DNA of 64,000 nt, taken from the NCBI RefSeq assembly GCF_000224145.3, contig NC_020173.2, positions 5,140,270 through 5,204,269 on the forward strand. The letters are read 5' to 3'. Shown here piece after piece: positions 41,879 to 53,755 of this stretch (position 1 is its first letter; each line of letters opens with the position of its first letter). This stretch comes from Ciona intestinalis (Eukaryota > Chordata > Ascidiacea > Phlebobranchia > Cionidae). Both the position numbers and the translations under genes were made by a program. Under the pieces are notes generated by a model. That model made no database searches, had not been told where the DNA came from, and was given only the letters and a program-made list of their open reading frames with translations.

Positions 41879-44088
41879 CTGTAAAATCAAACGTTATTAG
41901 TTTTAATTGAAAACTTGGTTTGTATAAGAGTTAACTATGCATTGACTGCAGCCCGTTTTGCTTGACGTTCAGTGTTGGTTTTTAGTAACACCGACAGTTT
42001 TTCGTCAGCGTAAGTAAGGCGACCACAAAGTCAGACCGAAAATACCGTAATTTAATAAGTAACTTAGTTACTGCACGCATCGATAGTAATTTTAGAGACC
42101 CGTCAGCGGACCAAAACTTTGCATTAATTTTTTAAACAAAGCCTTTGGGTATTATGCAAAAATATATTGAGAATTTTGTAGTTTCTATAGTATTGTATAC
42201 GTGTTTGTATCTAGTACATACAGTTTGTATATTTAAGCACATACCCATTATTTAATAACCAATAACAGCCACCCGAATTTAATGTATATGAATTGGAAAA
42301 TAGTTACATGTTTATATGGGCTACATTACTACAATAGCCTATATATGCATCGGATAAAGTTCGTTGAAACAGCTGACCAATTAAGACAGATAACTGAAGT
42401 CAAAGCAATTGCATCTACGTTCTGTAACTGTCAGTTAGCAAAACTTAGCATTTTTTATCCCCAGTACACTTTTATTTTATCATTTTGTCGTGAGCGCGTG
42501 CTCGTCATCACGACAAATCACATGCATATTTCATGAGTTTTTCATCGATCACGCCGTCTCATTGCACAGCTCTGGTTTGCGCTTGTATTTTCGCTCAGCC
42601 CTCAGCTTAACGAGGGACACAACCATTTTCAATCCTACATTTGATTATTCCACTGTGGTCTAATTACATTCCTTTGTCACTGCCGTGCGACATTATTTGC
42701 AATTTAGTTTTAATACCTAAGCAGAGCGTGAAGCGGACAGTTTCTGTCAAATCTTACAAATATTAAACTTCGCCGTATTGTACACCTTAAACGAAGTATA
42801 AACTATTTGTCAAACACTCAGTTTTACAATACCAGCGATGTATATCCAATGGTATGAATTATATGCTATAATAGTCAACCTATCTAGTTGTTTACGCGTT
42901 TATTGGCCGGAACGGTATTTTTTACCGCAATTACGCTTTGGCTAAACGGGCTGCCTATTTAATAATCGTGTCCGCTGTAATTGGCCAGTTGGCTACTGCC
43001 TGTGACGTCCAAACGCACCCAATAATTATGTTAGATTGCCTGGTGAAGCTCGTGGGCAAATTGAAGATCGATTTTAGCGTGCATTTAAACTACCCTACCA
43101 AGCAACCATTTGATTTAAATTCAAGTTTAAGTTTAAACGGCAACATTTGCACTTTTAGTAAATCAAAAGCTATATATGATATATTTATATAAAGAGAGTT
43201 AATACCAACTGAGCCCTAAAGGCCAAAGATTTACAGACAATACGTAAGATGGCAATTGAACTTATTGAGAAAATCGTCTCACCTTCGCATAGCCGGACGG
43301 CATGGATACTAAAGACTGGCGGTCCACGATCTGACCAGGTCCGATTGGCTCTGCGAATTTCAACATATCTGAGCTCAGCATGTTTAGCGTTAGTTGTATC
43401 ACAAATACAACAATCTAGTGTGCGCCTGCAAAGCAAAGCGGTTATTAACACCTTTTAAGCGAGACCTGCTGGTCAAAAAGTAAAAAATTACAAAAACAAT
43501 CTCGCGTCCAAATGGTTATCATTCTATTCTCGCTTTAAATAAACAACCAAATACACTGCATTTTCGCAACAGCATTATTCCAATAACCAAGTCAAATCAT
43601 GCAATTAAATTAACTTAAAGATCAAACTATCGTCAGCTAGGTATTTGTACACAACGTAACTGTACTGTGCAATGTTTAACACGCTTAACTACGATGGTTC
43701 GCCTTGAATCATTGTTAGTCTGTATCATCCGAAGTACTTGATCTTATCGGGTGATTTATAAATGACTTAACTTCCCCAACCTGACTGTATTTATATACAG
43801 TGGGTGTTCTACCTACCTACCTTAGTACCTTCCACCATAGCACTGCCGTTCTCAGTACAGGGAGGCGAGTACACGTCATGCGTTGTGATTTTAGGCAAGA
43901 ATGTGAGCGGTGAAAAAAGCAGTTGTTCTTATTTATCTTTTTTCAAGGCTCTGTTAGCGCTATAGCGCTGGTGCAAAACCTAAAGCATGTTTACCGGACA
44001 CGCTTCACAACTATGGGCACATGGAAAAGCCCGAAAATGTTTTTTAAGAATGTTAGTGCACGCGATCAACCGAAATAGGTTTCAGTAA

Positions 44089-44272
44089 CATATTAATGGG
44101 GCACCTTTTCATTTTATTTTATTTTTCTATTTGATAATAAACAAAGAACATTCCAAGAATTATAAAACTGTATCTTTAAGACACCCATAGACTGCTTTTA
44201 ATTGTTTAAAACACGTTCAGGATATTTGAATAATATATGTGCTGAAGGTGTCCCATCTGACCCCACAGTACT
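44089..44272. mobile_element. MITE family A, left end damaged
   Basis: The right end CCCCACAGTACTT is intact, and the left begins within the TIR. Confidence 0.7.
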
Positions 44273-45042
44273 TGATTAGTGCTATGTCGATGTAACTTAA
44301 CATGAATTTGTATAACTAGATTATGGAACCACTTCAAAAGGTAGGAAAAAGATCACTATATTTTAGGCTAGTGCTAATCATCTGTAACCAGAACACCTTT
44401 TCTCCCTACGTTGCTCGGATTCGGTTACACAGCATACGCGGCTATTTTAATCGATCTCATAGTTAACCAGTGACCCACGTTCGGTAAAGCATGTTACTAG
44501 TTATTTCATACCAGTGCCAATAACTGGGAATGACATGCAAAATCGAGATGTGCTTTATAGTGTTTATTCTTTGTTATAAAGGTTTCCAGATTTAATATTA
44601 AATTATAAAAAGTTAATAACCGGCACTAGTTTCATAAACTCTGTTTTTTTTACGGGGGGAGACAGAGACAACTCCGAAAGCTTTTACTACGCACTTATAA
44701 CCGGCAATGGTCTTAAACATATAGTCATAAAATCTATCAGCGCTCCTTATATGTGAGAATACCACGATGTTATTAACTGTGCCATGTCTATACCACGTAA
44801 AAAACAATACGCCTGCTTGATTAACGCTCTATGCCCGGACCGCATAATTTTCAACAAGTTGTTTTCGAAGGTTTTTCTCGGTATAGACACCTACAAATTG
44901 AGACCAAAAACAGTCACGTAAAAAGTTTTACTCTCGGCGTTCCCACGCTCCTTTACAAAAACGTCATGCATACCTGTCCAAACAACGTGTACGAAAACAG
45001 TTTGTTTAAATTATAAAAAAAATACCAGCTTGTAATCCATAA

Positions 45043-45195
45043 TATCGTGGGATGGGGTAATATGGGACATGTTTTATTCTATTTTCCATCCAAACTGGTG
45101 GTTAACAAAGAAATTTATAATAGTTTGTTAATTAATTAAAAGATGATCCAAAAATATTTACAGGTGCTCACGATATCCCATCTTACCCCACAGAA
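45043..45195. mobile_element. MITE family A, shortened
   Basis: Both ends are recognisable and the interior is shortened by ~40 bases. Confidence 0.7.
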
Positions 45196-45610
45196 CTTTC
45201 TCAAAAACGAGCTTCAATTATTTGTAAGTGAACTCTTTTAACCCTGTTTAAAATTTGCCTAAACCAGACCGTTTCTCCTTAACCCAAAAATACCGCATAC
45301 CACCCCACCATTGGAAGGTGCCATAAATCCCCATCGTTAAAATGATCACAACAAAACGAGTTTTTCGATCGATGGCCTGTCTTGTTCCAGCTACCTGCAC
45401 AGCCAATTAGTAGCTAGACGACCGCCTGGCCCTGCCACTTGCTTTTTAATGAAGCCAAAAATATTCGGGCGGCTAATAGGGGTTCCGCTGAGATTTTATT
45501 TATGTAATTAGGCTCGAAATTATTTTTTACACATGACTGTAAATTAGCGTTAGTATAAAACACAAAAAATATTGAATTAGAGTACAAAACATACAAGGTT
45601 ATTACAGCAG

Positions 45611-48600
45611 TCACAAATTGATCATCATAAAAAGGAAATATCCGGCAGCGATCATTAACTTTTCTGTGAAATTGAATGTTACACCAAACATTGTAGCGGA
45701 CCCGACGGTCGTTTTTTCATTCTCCGCCTGCTCTGTGACGTCAGAGACCACCGGAGTTGACAAAGTAGTGACGTCACCCGGTGACGTAATGTTCACGTAA
45801 AATCCAATTTCGTCCCAAAAATCGCACAGGTCTTCTTTATATCCGGTCTCAGTCTCGCTGTTTGGGGCTTTGAGTAATATGTTGGTCCATTGACTCATGC
45901 CTTCAATGGTCTATGTATATTAAACAATATTATGGTATTATACACAGTTCACACGATTCGTTAGACTTGATTTTTGTCCCTTATATGTTTCGTAGCACCG
46001 CATCCTGGTTGCTACAATTGCTAAATTAATCTAAATATCCTGATCGTGTTTTAAGCAATTATCAACGGTCTATGGGAGTCGTAAGGATATGGTTTCATAA
46101 TTCTTTGAATGTATTTTTTTACTACCAAGTTGGAAGAGCAAAAATAATGAAAAGGTGTCCCATTTCCCCCGCCCTGTGTGTATCTTTAATGAACAAAATA
46201 GCTTTTTGAATTGCTCGTATTACTAATAATCACAGAAGTTTTCACGACTCTTGTCCCTCTGGCCTGATTGCGACGCGGCGTTTGTTTCTTGCGCTGGTAA
46301 CTCGTGATGGTTTTGGATAGAAGTAGTTAGTTGTCAATGTAACCTACTGTTGCTTTGTATGATATACTACTATGTATACGGTTCAACTCGCCACCGCTTT
46401 TATAAAAGATCGTCGTCAAGTTATTAAGTGAGTGTAACTAGAATTTTGATTCATTAAGCTATGCTTTGTTTTATTAAATATTAGCTTGTAACTTATATCA
46501 TAATCGACTCCACGCGCATTATTCGAGTTTGGTTATTCTCACTACTGTAGTAATGTGAAAATTGGGTGTACAATCGAGAATACGGTTTTATAATTATTTG
46601 AATGTTCTTTGTTTACTACCAAATGAGACGAGAAAACTGAGGAACAGCTGTCCCATCTCCCCCCACCCTTATACTATATAGTATAGACTCTCTAGAGTGT
46701 ATACCTCACTTTGCGGGACATAGGCCGGCCATGCTGTATACTTGTCGGACTGTGGATATCCAGTGTAAGCGAACCTTCCCCAATAATCAGAGAATATATC
46801 TGACACCGTCATGTCGTCAGCTGTTGCGTTTGGTCTAAAAAAGTAAACATAGTACTATGAGGGAAGATGGGACACTTTTAACACGAAGATGGGACACTTT
46901 TAACACGAAGATGGGACACCCTTAACACATATTATCCAAATATCCAGATCGTGTTTTAAACAATTAACAACAGTCTATGGGAGACTTGCGGAAATAGTTT
47001 TATAATTTTTTGAATGTTCTTTGTTTACGACTAAATTGGACGAGAAAACAGAATGAAAAGGTGCGCCATCTTCCCCCGCCCCCTACTATACTAGTTTTAA
47101 AAAGGACAGATAGGTTTAACTTCAGGTCTGCCCAATTTGAAAATCATCGGCAAATTTATTTGGGTGTTATTAAAGGCTCGTTGCTTTGTTGTCGATCCAC
47201 GACGAACATATTATAACTTAGTACAATGCGTGGACAATTGACATAGCTCGCCTTTAATTATTATAACCATACAAAAGCGCGCGTCATTAAAACCTAATCG
47301 GTATATAGTATCAAGTTCGGTATAATTATTTATGTGTTATGGACTTACACAGTGTTGAACACATATCGCGGTTCTGATCCGTGGTAAGCATGGCCACAGG
47401 TGCTTGCTTCACTTGTGCAAGCACCAAGGTCAGCAGGATGGCTATTTGAATACAAGTAGACTGTATCGCTGGCTGGGCTTGACCGGGACGCTAATCTGTA
47501 AAATACAGACAAGTTATGTGTTCAGCTCGCCGGTCTCTGTATTACACACAGAGTTATCGGTTCGAGGCTCGACACCGCTACCATTGTGGCGTGTGTGTAA
47601 GTGGGCAAGACACTTAACCGCATTTGCTCCAACCCAATTTGTGAGCTATACGTTACAAAAATAAAAACATCTCCAAAAAATAGTGAATACAAAGTTATAC
47701 GTGATAACTCATGAAACTGGTTACATTCATTCATTTTTAATTACAGCTGCTTACATCGTAACCTCTTATATTTGTAGTACCTATTTAATCCTGTGTTTTT
47801 AGTTGTGCTGTTTCCGTGCAGTATTTCTATAATTAAACGTGCTATATATATATATGGGTATCTAAATTGGGCGTCCAATATATTTGTTATATATGTTTTA
47901 TACATAGGCAAACATAGTTGGTCTAATTATAAAAACATTCTTCCACTATGTAGATCAATATAGTTGGCATCTGCGTGCAAGTGATTTAGATTAGCCCGAA
48001 ACCTTCGTATGTCTATATATATGCCTAATAATAGGCCTCCTACTGTGTTGAAGATTGTTTGCAAAAAAACAAAATTTAAAGAATACGTAGTACTGTGGGG
48101 TAATAAGATAGAATACCTTTAGCACCTAAAACCAATATTTCCTGATCGTGTTTTAACAATTATAAACGGTCTTTTTGAGTGCAGATATATATATGGTTAA
48201 ATAGTCCTGTAAATATATTCTCTGTTTACTATAGCAAATGGGGCGATAAAGTGAATAAAAACATGTCCCATCTTACCCCACCCTACTATACACGGCAATA
48301 TGCTTAAATCTATATATCGTATTTGACCTTGCTAGAGCTCTGCTCGGGCACACAAAGAACATGTCTCCTATTTCCTGAGCCAGGATAGCAGTATAGTCGT
48401 ATTGAACCTCAGGTGTTTCCCCGGCCAGTTGCATGTACCTTTCGCTTACTATTGGACCGTAGTAATCTCCAAGAACGAAATTGTTTACTGTCTAAAAAAT
48501 AGATATATTACTATATAGGGTAAATAGGACACCTTTAGCACAAAATATCCAAATATTCTGAACGTGTTTTAAACAATTGAGAACGGTCTATGGGGGTCGA

Positions 48601-51600
48601 GAGGATACGGTTTTTATAATTCTTTGAATGTTCTTTGTTTACTACCAAATGCGACGCGAAAATAGAATAAAAAGGGGTCATATAGGAGATTGGAAATTAG
48701 TTTGGAGTCCGAATACCCCAAACGCCTAGCATTTTGTAATATGTTACTTGTTTAAAATGTTGACTTCGCTGTAATATAATCTTCGCTGTAATATAAGGCT
48801 AATGTATTTCGACAACAGATATATAGTAGGAAGGGGGGGCATCTTCACGACTCCCATAGGTCGTTGTTACTTGTTTAAAAACGATCAGCATACTTGGGTA
48901 TTACATGCTAAAGGTGTCCTATCTTACCCCCACGCTACTATATATGTAACTATGCTGTTTCGTGTTCAATGGTATATATGTCTATGGTGCTTACGTGCTG
49001 TTAACGTTATAAAGGCATTCCATTAAATCTGGGCAGCGGTTAGGTACCTAATAGGGTTTCCCACCTGGTAGGAAAACTTAATTCAAATAATGGGAGTCAA
49101 GTTTTTTAATTTGTGAGTTCACAGGCAATAAAACGAAATTAAGTGTTCGGCTATGCCAAGTGGTTTTCAATAGCGATTCGTGTGTGGTAGGCGGTTAAAC
49201 TCATTTACCTCGAAAATATTTTTCCTAACAGTTCGGTTGCGAAAAACAACGTTTATGAATTCAAGTTCTTCAGTATTGCTTCCAACGATAAGCGCTTTGT
49301 TTTTCTGCCAATTGCCGCTTTGGAATTGGTCCAATGGTTGGCCAATGAACTCTATACCGTCAGTCACTGGCCTATATGGTTCCACTCCATCAAATATGTT
49401 TCTTCGTAATGCCGCTTTTGCCATGACTTTGGCTCGTGCGTTGACCAGTGTGTGCGCTTCCGTACTCCTGTGAATAGTAGAGTAAGATGTTGGTAAAAAA
49501 GTAGAGTGAAATACCTGTTTGGGCGTAACATATATATAAATTTAAGAGTAGAAAGCGATTGCAAGTAAAATGCACATTTCAGAATGAATGTTTAATTATG
49601 AAAAAAGAAGCGAATGCCAGTTAGATTATATAATGCGTGTGTTCGATGTAAGCATGGGAATAGTATGGGTTGTGGGGAGATGATGGGGCACCTTTAGCGC
49701 ATTTTATCCAAATATCCTGGTCGTGTTTTAAACAATTACCAACGGTCTATGTAAGTCGTGAAAATAATGCTTTATAATTCTTTAAATGTTCTTTGTTTAG
49801 TACTAAACGGGAAGAGAAAACAGTATGAAAAAGTGTCCCAACTTCCTTTTTTTTAAATGCCATATAGACGCTACAGTCGTATTTACATCAAGCAATCCAA
49901 CTTGTTTGTTGTGCAATTTAACACGTCAAGCAATTCTTCCGTAACAACCTTTGCTTCGTCTGTTGTGTAATAATAAAACACGGCCGGGTTACTCTGCATT
50001 ATTGCTCTGTGAAACAGCGGGTCGCTCTCTTGCGACAGCACGTGGAGCATTACTGACTGTGCGCCCGCGCTGTTTCCAAATATTGTGACCTGCGATAAAA
50101 GTGTTTGTTCACATCTTTACGAGAAATTCTTTGTAACCGAAAGTCAAACAAGACTAAGTGTACGCTGTAGGTCGTTAGAGTAATGTACATGTGCGATGAA
50201 ATATGGCCTTGAAGACTGTTGTAAGAACGTTTAACAAACAAACTTTTCGGTAAACTTAAATTGACATGTTGTAGGCGTTTCGGATTTTATATTGCTTATG
50301 AAGTTAAATGTGTTGATATATCCTATACTTTATATCAGTCCTATATTTCTTATATATATAGTAGGGTGATAAAGATGGGAAACCTTTAGCTCATAATGTT
50401 GGAATATTCTGATCGTGTTTTAAAAAATTAACAACGATCTATATGGGAGTCGTGAGGATACAGTTTTGTAATTATTTAAATGTTATTTGTTTACTACCAA
50501 GTGGAACGAGTAAATAGAATGGAAATGTGTCCCATCTTCCCCCACCCCACTATGTACAAGAACACTTATGTTGTTGGTGCTGTTTTGATACCTTGTTTTT
50601 GTCTCCACCAAACTTAGCGATATTATCCCTGACCCATTTCAACGCTAGCTGCTGATCTTTAAACCCTTGATTTCCGTCGAATTTTTCGCCGCCTTCTTCA
50701 AAAACCAAAAATCCAAGAGCGTCTATAAACGGATGAATAATTGTAATTTATTATCCTCGCATGGTGAGACAACACGTTATAACACGGGTGTTCTGTTTCA
50801 TACACCTCGTTTCCGCTTACAAGTTATCATGCATGTTACTTAGTGGGTGAATATTTGAGGTATTTGTGATATGTTGTTGCTTGAAAGACAATTTGGACAG
50901 CCCATAAGAGACCACTGGGCAATTGCCGTAGTCGTCTTGTTTGAGAACACGCATGCCCACAATGCTTAGCAGCCTCGTATCCACATTCTCTGGACTATAG
51001 AGGTAGGCGCGCTAACCCCTTTTGTCAGTGAGCACCAATTAAATCAAATTCATATTCGCGGAATTTATTACAGTTATGCTTACCTAGTCTGTAGTTTATG
51101 TTCACGACAACTGTGTTTGTTTTGTTGGTTAACCAACCGCCGTCATAACCAGGGTTGGTGCCTGAACCAGCGAAAAACGCTCCACCGTGTATCCAGAACA
51201 TAACAGGTAGTAACTCGTTCATATTATTCGTTGAATCCAGGTTCACACTCGCCGGTGCATATATGTTCAGAACAAGACAATCTTCGGTTTTCTGAAATTG
51301 AAAACTAGTTATTCGCCTAATACAAAAAGAGATGGCGTTTATCTATATAATAACATTCTTTTATCAAGTACGCCTGTCGTTAACACATAGGACGTTTACC
51401 CAGAATATAAAGCGTTTTCTTATCCAGTAAAAGTAAATCTGGCGCCGTAGCTAAGCGGTATACCACTTATTTGCGCCGCTGCAGTTAGCGCAGAGTTTAC
51501 GTCTGTATAAGTGTGATATTTTCTCTTCCAATTTGATAGCAAACAAAGAAGATTTAAAGAATTATAAACGTATCCTCACGACTCTCATAAGCCGTTGTGT

Positions 51601-52412
51601 TTTAAACTATAAATCTTTAAAACACGAAAAGGATATTTAGATTTGTATGTACTAAACTGGTCCCATCACATACTACTATACATTATAATTGGTTTTACAA
51701 TCCAAGAAAAAAGTTACATATCCCTATACGTAGTTATGACACTCCTATATATCTTACAGTCGTTCCACAAGTTCCATCGCTACATTGTTGAGGGGATTGC
51801 GAGCATTGGACGTAGTTAGGAACCGACACGTTTATTGAGCCTCCATGTTCTGCAGCTACTGGGGGTTTGAATCTGAAATCAACACAACATGTATGTAGTA
51901 TCTTTTTAATAAATAAATGAATGAATTACCATATATATAGTGTCTATTAAATCGCTTTATGGGTTATTGTCTGACACAATGAAGTTACATACGTGGTATC
52001 TCGTTAGCTGGCACGTAAGGTGTATGAAACAGAACATTAGTGTTATAACGTCTATCGTTGCCCCCGCCGTGTGAGAATAAAGTAAGTTATACATTCATCA
52101 TTTAATCAATGTATACCTAAAAATTCCGACAGGTGGTTTAGCATATGGGACACTGTAGAACGCGTGTACTTGCTCGGTGCTTGAACCTGTAAACTCCCCG
52201 CTTGTGGTATCTACGGTAGGATTCGCTAAAACTTGTCTAGTCGAAAATTCCTCCGAAAATTGTCTTGCGTTTCCGAATTCAAAATCAACGCCGCTATTTG
52301 CGCTGTACAACAATTCAGCAATTTCTTGAGCAAGTGGTTCAGACTCCCAGCTCCAAGCGCAGTTAATGCAAAACACGACACATAAAGCAATTCGCATTTG
52401 CACCATCATCAC
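45611..52412 (-). CDS. Type-B carboxylesterase / cholinesterase-like, C-terminally anchored
   Basis: Ten exons: 52412-52117, 51872-51758, 51291-51084, 50722-50592, 50089-49887, 49467-49209, 48491-48328, 47495-47349, 46834-46705, 45910-45611. They join in frame to 650 aa. There is a signal peptide (IALCVVFCINCAWS), then the family signature EDCLVLNIYAP and the oxyanion-hole stretch WIHGGAFF. The catalytic triad is Ser257 in GNSAG, Glu385 in GSNTEE and His497 in HGSE. The Ser motif has Asn where GESAG is usual. The last ~20 residues are hydrophobic after a Thr-rich stalk (EKLMIAAGYFLFMMINL), suggesting a GPI signal or membrane anchor. It hydrolyses carboxylic esters; whether choline esters are substrates cannot be told. 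Membership also includes inactive adhesion proteins, but the triad is intact here. Confidence 0.9.
46028..46177. mobile_element. MITE family A, left-truncated
   Basis: In the last esterase intron. It abuts a fragment of another dispersed repeat (CGTAGCACCGCATCC). Confidence 0.7.
46563..46675. mobile_element. MITE family A, left-truncated
   Basis: Second copy in the last esterase intron, ending 30 bases from exon 9. Confidence 0.7.
46849..47090. mobile_element. MITE family A with a tripled end
   Basis: The left end contains three tandem 22-base units (46863-46884, 46885-46906, 46907-46928) of the terminal GAAGATGGGACAC region. This makes the copy longer than the family norm. Confidence 0.85.
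47500..47740 (-). mobile_element. SINE, near full length
   Basis: Head with box B-like CGGTTCGAGGCTC, body, and an ATTCATTCATTTT tail. It starts 5 bases from the esterase exon 8 acceptor side. Confidence 0.75.
48088..48290. mobile_element. MITE family A, near-complete
   Basis: In the esterase intron between exons 7 and 8. Confidence 0.85.
48509..48676. mobile_element. MITE family A, right-truncated
   Basis: Starts 18 bases upstream of esterase exon 7's acceptor and loses its right end at ~48676. Confidence 0.7.
48822..48950. mobile_element. MITE family A, shortened
   Basis: Second copy in the exon 6/7 esterase intron, opposite orientation, both ends visible. Confidence 0.7.
49661..49850. 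mobile_element. MITE family A copy
   Basis: In the esterase exon 5/6 intron. The right end lacks the last C-rich block. Confidence 0.75.
50357..50553. mobile_element. MITE family A, near-complete
   Basis: In the esterase exon 4/5 intron, ending ~40 bases from exon 4. Confidence 0.85.
50740..51030. mobile_element. SINE, near full length
   Basis: Fills the esterase exon 3/4 intron, with the tRNA-like head at its right end (CCACAATGCTTAGCAGCC). Confidence 0.75.
51515..51672. mobile_element. MITE family A, left-truncated
   Basis: In the esterase exon 2/3 intron, next to a tRNA-like fragment at ~51440-51500. Confidence 0.65.
51965..52105 (-). mobile_element. SINE fragment
   Basis: In esterase intron 1, ending near the donor of exon 1. 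Confidence 0.7.
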
Positions 52413-52864
52413 TATTTTGTTATTACACTACACTACACTGCTTAAAATGCAATATATATTTAAATTACCATACTATTTAAAGTAATACTGAGCTTAAAAA
52501 ACTTAAAAACTTTTAAATAAACGCGATAAAAATGAACGTTATTGGCATGTATATTGCTACAAGAGTTTTGCAAAATAAAATATGACCCTGTTACGAAAAC
52601 ATGCACGAAATTTTAAACGACGCCACGATTTTCCCATTAACTATTCCCAGAACATAATCCAGACAACCGCAATGTGTGTACTTGTGGGGTAAGATTTACA
52701 GCAACGTAAACCGCACTCGTTAAGCAATCATTAACAAGGTGATTTCGACCTCATTATTAAAACAATGGCTTCATTATATCCGGGGCTCGCACGCACGGTA
52801 AACCGCTAGGCTATAAAAGCAAAGTTAGTAAAAACTTGGGCTGAAGGATTTGTAAGGCGCTCTG

Positions 52865-53285
52865 TGTTTTTTGAGGTAAAAGTGCGGAGCGGCGTAAGCT
52901 GCTACCGCTGTGGGCAGTGGCACAGCCAAAAAATAAAGGGAGGGAGGGTAATCAAAAGTTTTCATTTAAAAAAAAAAAAATTTAAAAAAAAATTTAATTT
53001 TTTTTTTGGTTTGTAAGGGGGGACGCGACCACCTAAACCCCCTGGCTGCGCCGGTGATTGTGGGCGTATGTATATTTGTTGGCAAAAGAGTCTAACGAAC
53101 ATTGAACTAACCTAGAAAACACTAGCAGCCTTTTTTTAAATTGTTAGTTCAAAAAAAAACACTCAACCAGCAAAAAGTTACATAGGTGGTAACTCGTATA
53201 GGCTGGCACGAGGTGTAAAAGTTACCGCTATCAATGCTCTGCCACGCGAGGATAAAACCGATTATTTATTCATTCATTTAATTAC
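52865..53285 (-). mobile_element. SINE, interrupted by the hAT-like MITE
   Basis: Head-side sequence GCTACCGCTGTGGG stands before the insertion. The SINE body follows (AAAGTTACATAGGTGGTAAC), with an ATTCATTCATT tail at 53270-53285. Confidence 0.7.
52915..53056. mobile_element. hAT-like MITE with 8-bp target duplication, inside a SINE
   Basis: Ends CAGTGGCACAGCC and GGCTGCGCCGGTG are imperfect inverted repeats. The flanks GCTGTGGG (52907-52914) and ATTGTGGG (53057-53064) match at 6 of 8 positions and together rebuild the SINE word. Confidence 0.7.
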
Positions 53286-53470
53286 AACACATCATATGTC
53301 TTGCACGCTGGTTATTGCGACCTGAAGTATATATACCGTTGGTATAAACATAAACTTCATTGCCCATAAACGTTATAAAAACATTTACTTTTGAAATGAA
53401 AGCAGTTCAAACAGACATTTATTGCAAGTCGAACGACGGGTTCTAAAACAACAGTAACGCATGAAATATG

Positions 53471-53578
53471 TATAGTAGGGTGGCGGAAGATGGGAAACCA
53501 TTTATAATTTTATTTTCTCGTCCCATTTGGGGGGTGATTATATGGTAAAGTGCCCCGTCTCCCCCCACCCTACTATAT
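53471..53578. mobile_element. MITE family A, internally deleted
   Basis: Both ends are strong (TAGTAGGGTGGCGGAAGATGG, CCCCCCACCCTACTA). Only ~107 bases long. Confidence 0.8.
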
Positions 53579-53755
53579 ACACTATAAAACGGTGTATTTC
53601 ATTAAAAACAGTGCCAACGCTATATCATTTTAAAATCAAATTGCAAGCATGGTTAAAAAATGTGCCAAATGTACAGTATATAACTTAATCGTATTAATAT
53701 ATGCATAAATGGTGTGAAAAGAACTTCAGTTATAAGCGTTGTCGATGTACTCGAA

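Larger units (their letters stand above)
41879..45610. other. Interval with at most one candidate exon
   Basis: MITE copies lie at 44089-44272 and 45043-45195. A possible minus-strand exon of the C2-like gene sits at 43350-43283 (ATTCGCAG acceptor, GTGAGA donor). The rest (e.g. 41880-43280) shows only short frames without splice support. Confidence 0.4.
52413..53755. other. Spacer between esterase start and P450 end
   Basis: Holds a SINE interrupted by a hAT-like MITE (52865-53285) and a compact MITE (53471-53578). The esterase promoter should be at 52413-52800. No coding exon was seen. Confidence 0.5.

Noticed and set aside
42938-43192. Plus-strand frame with a signal-like start
   Set aside because: It lacks an ATG at the hydrophobic start and has no supporting splice or poly(A) signals.
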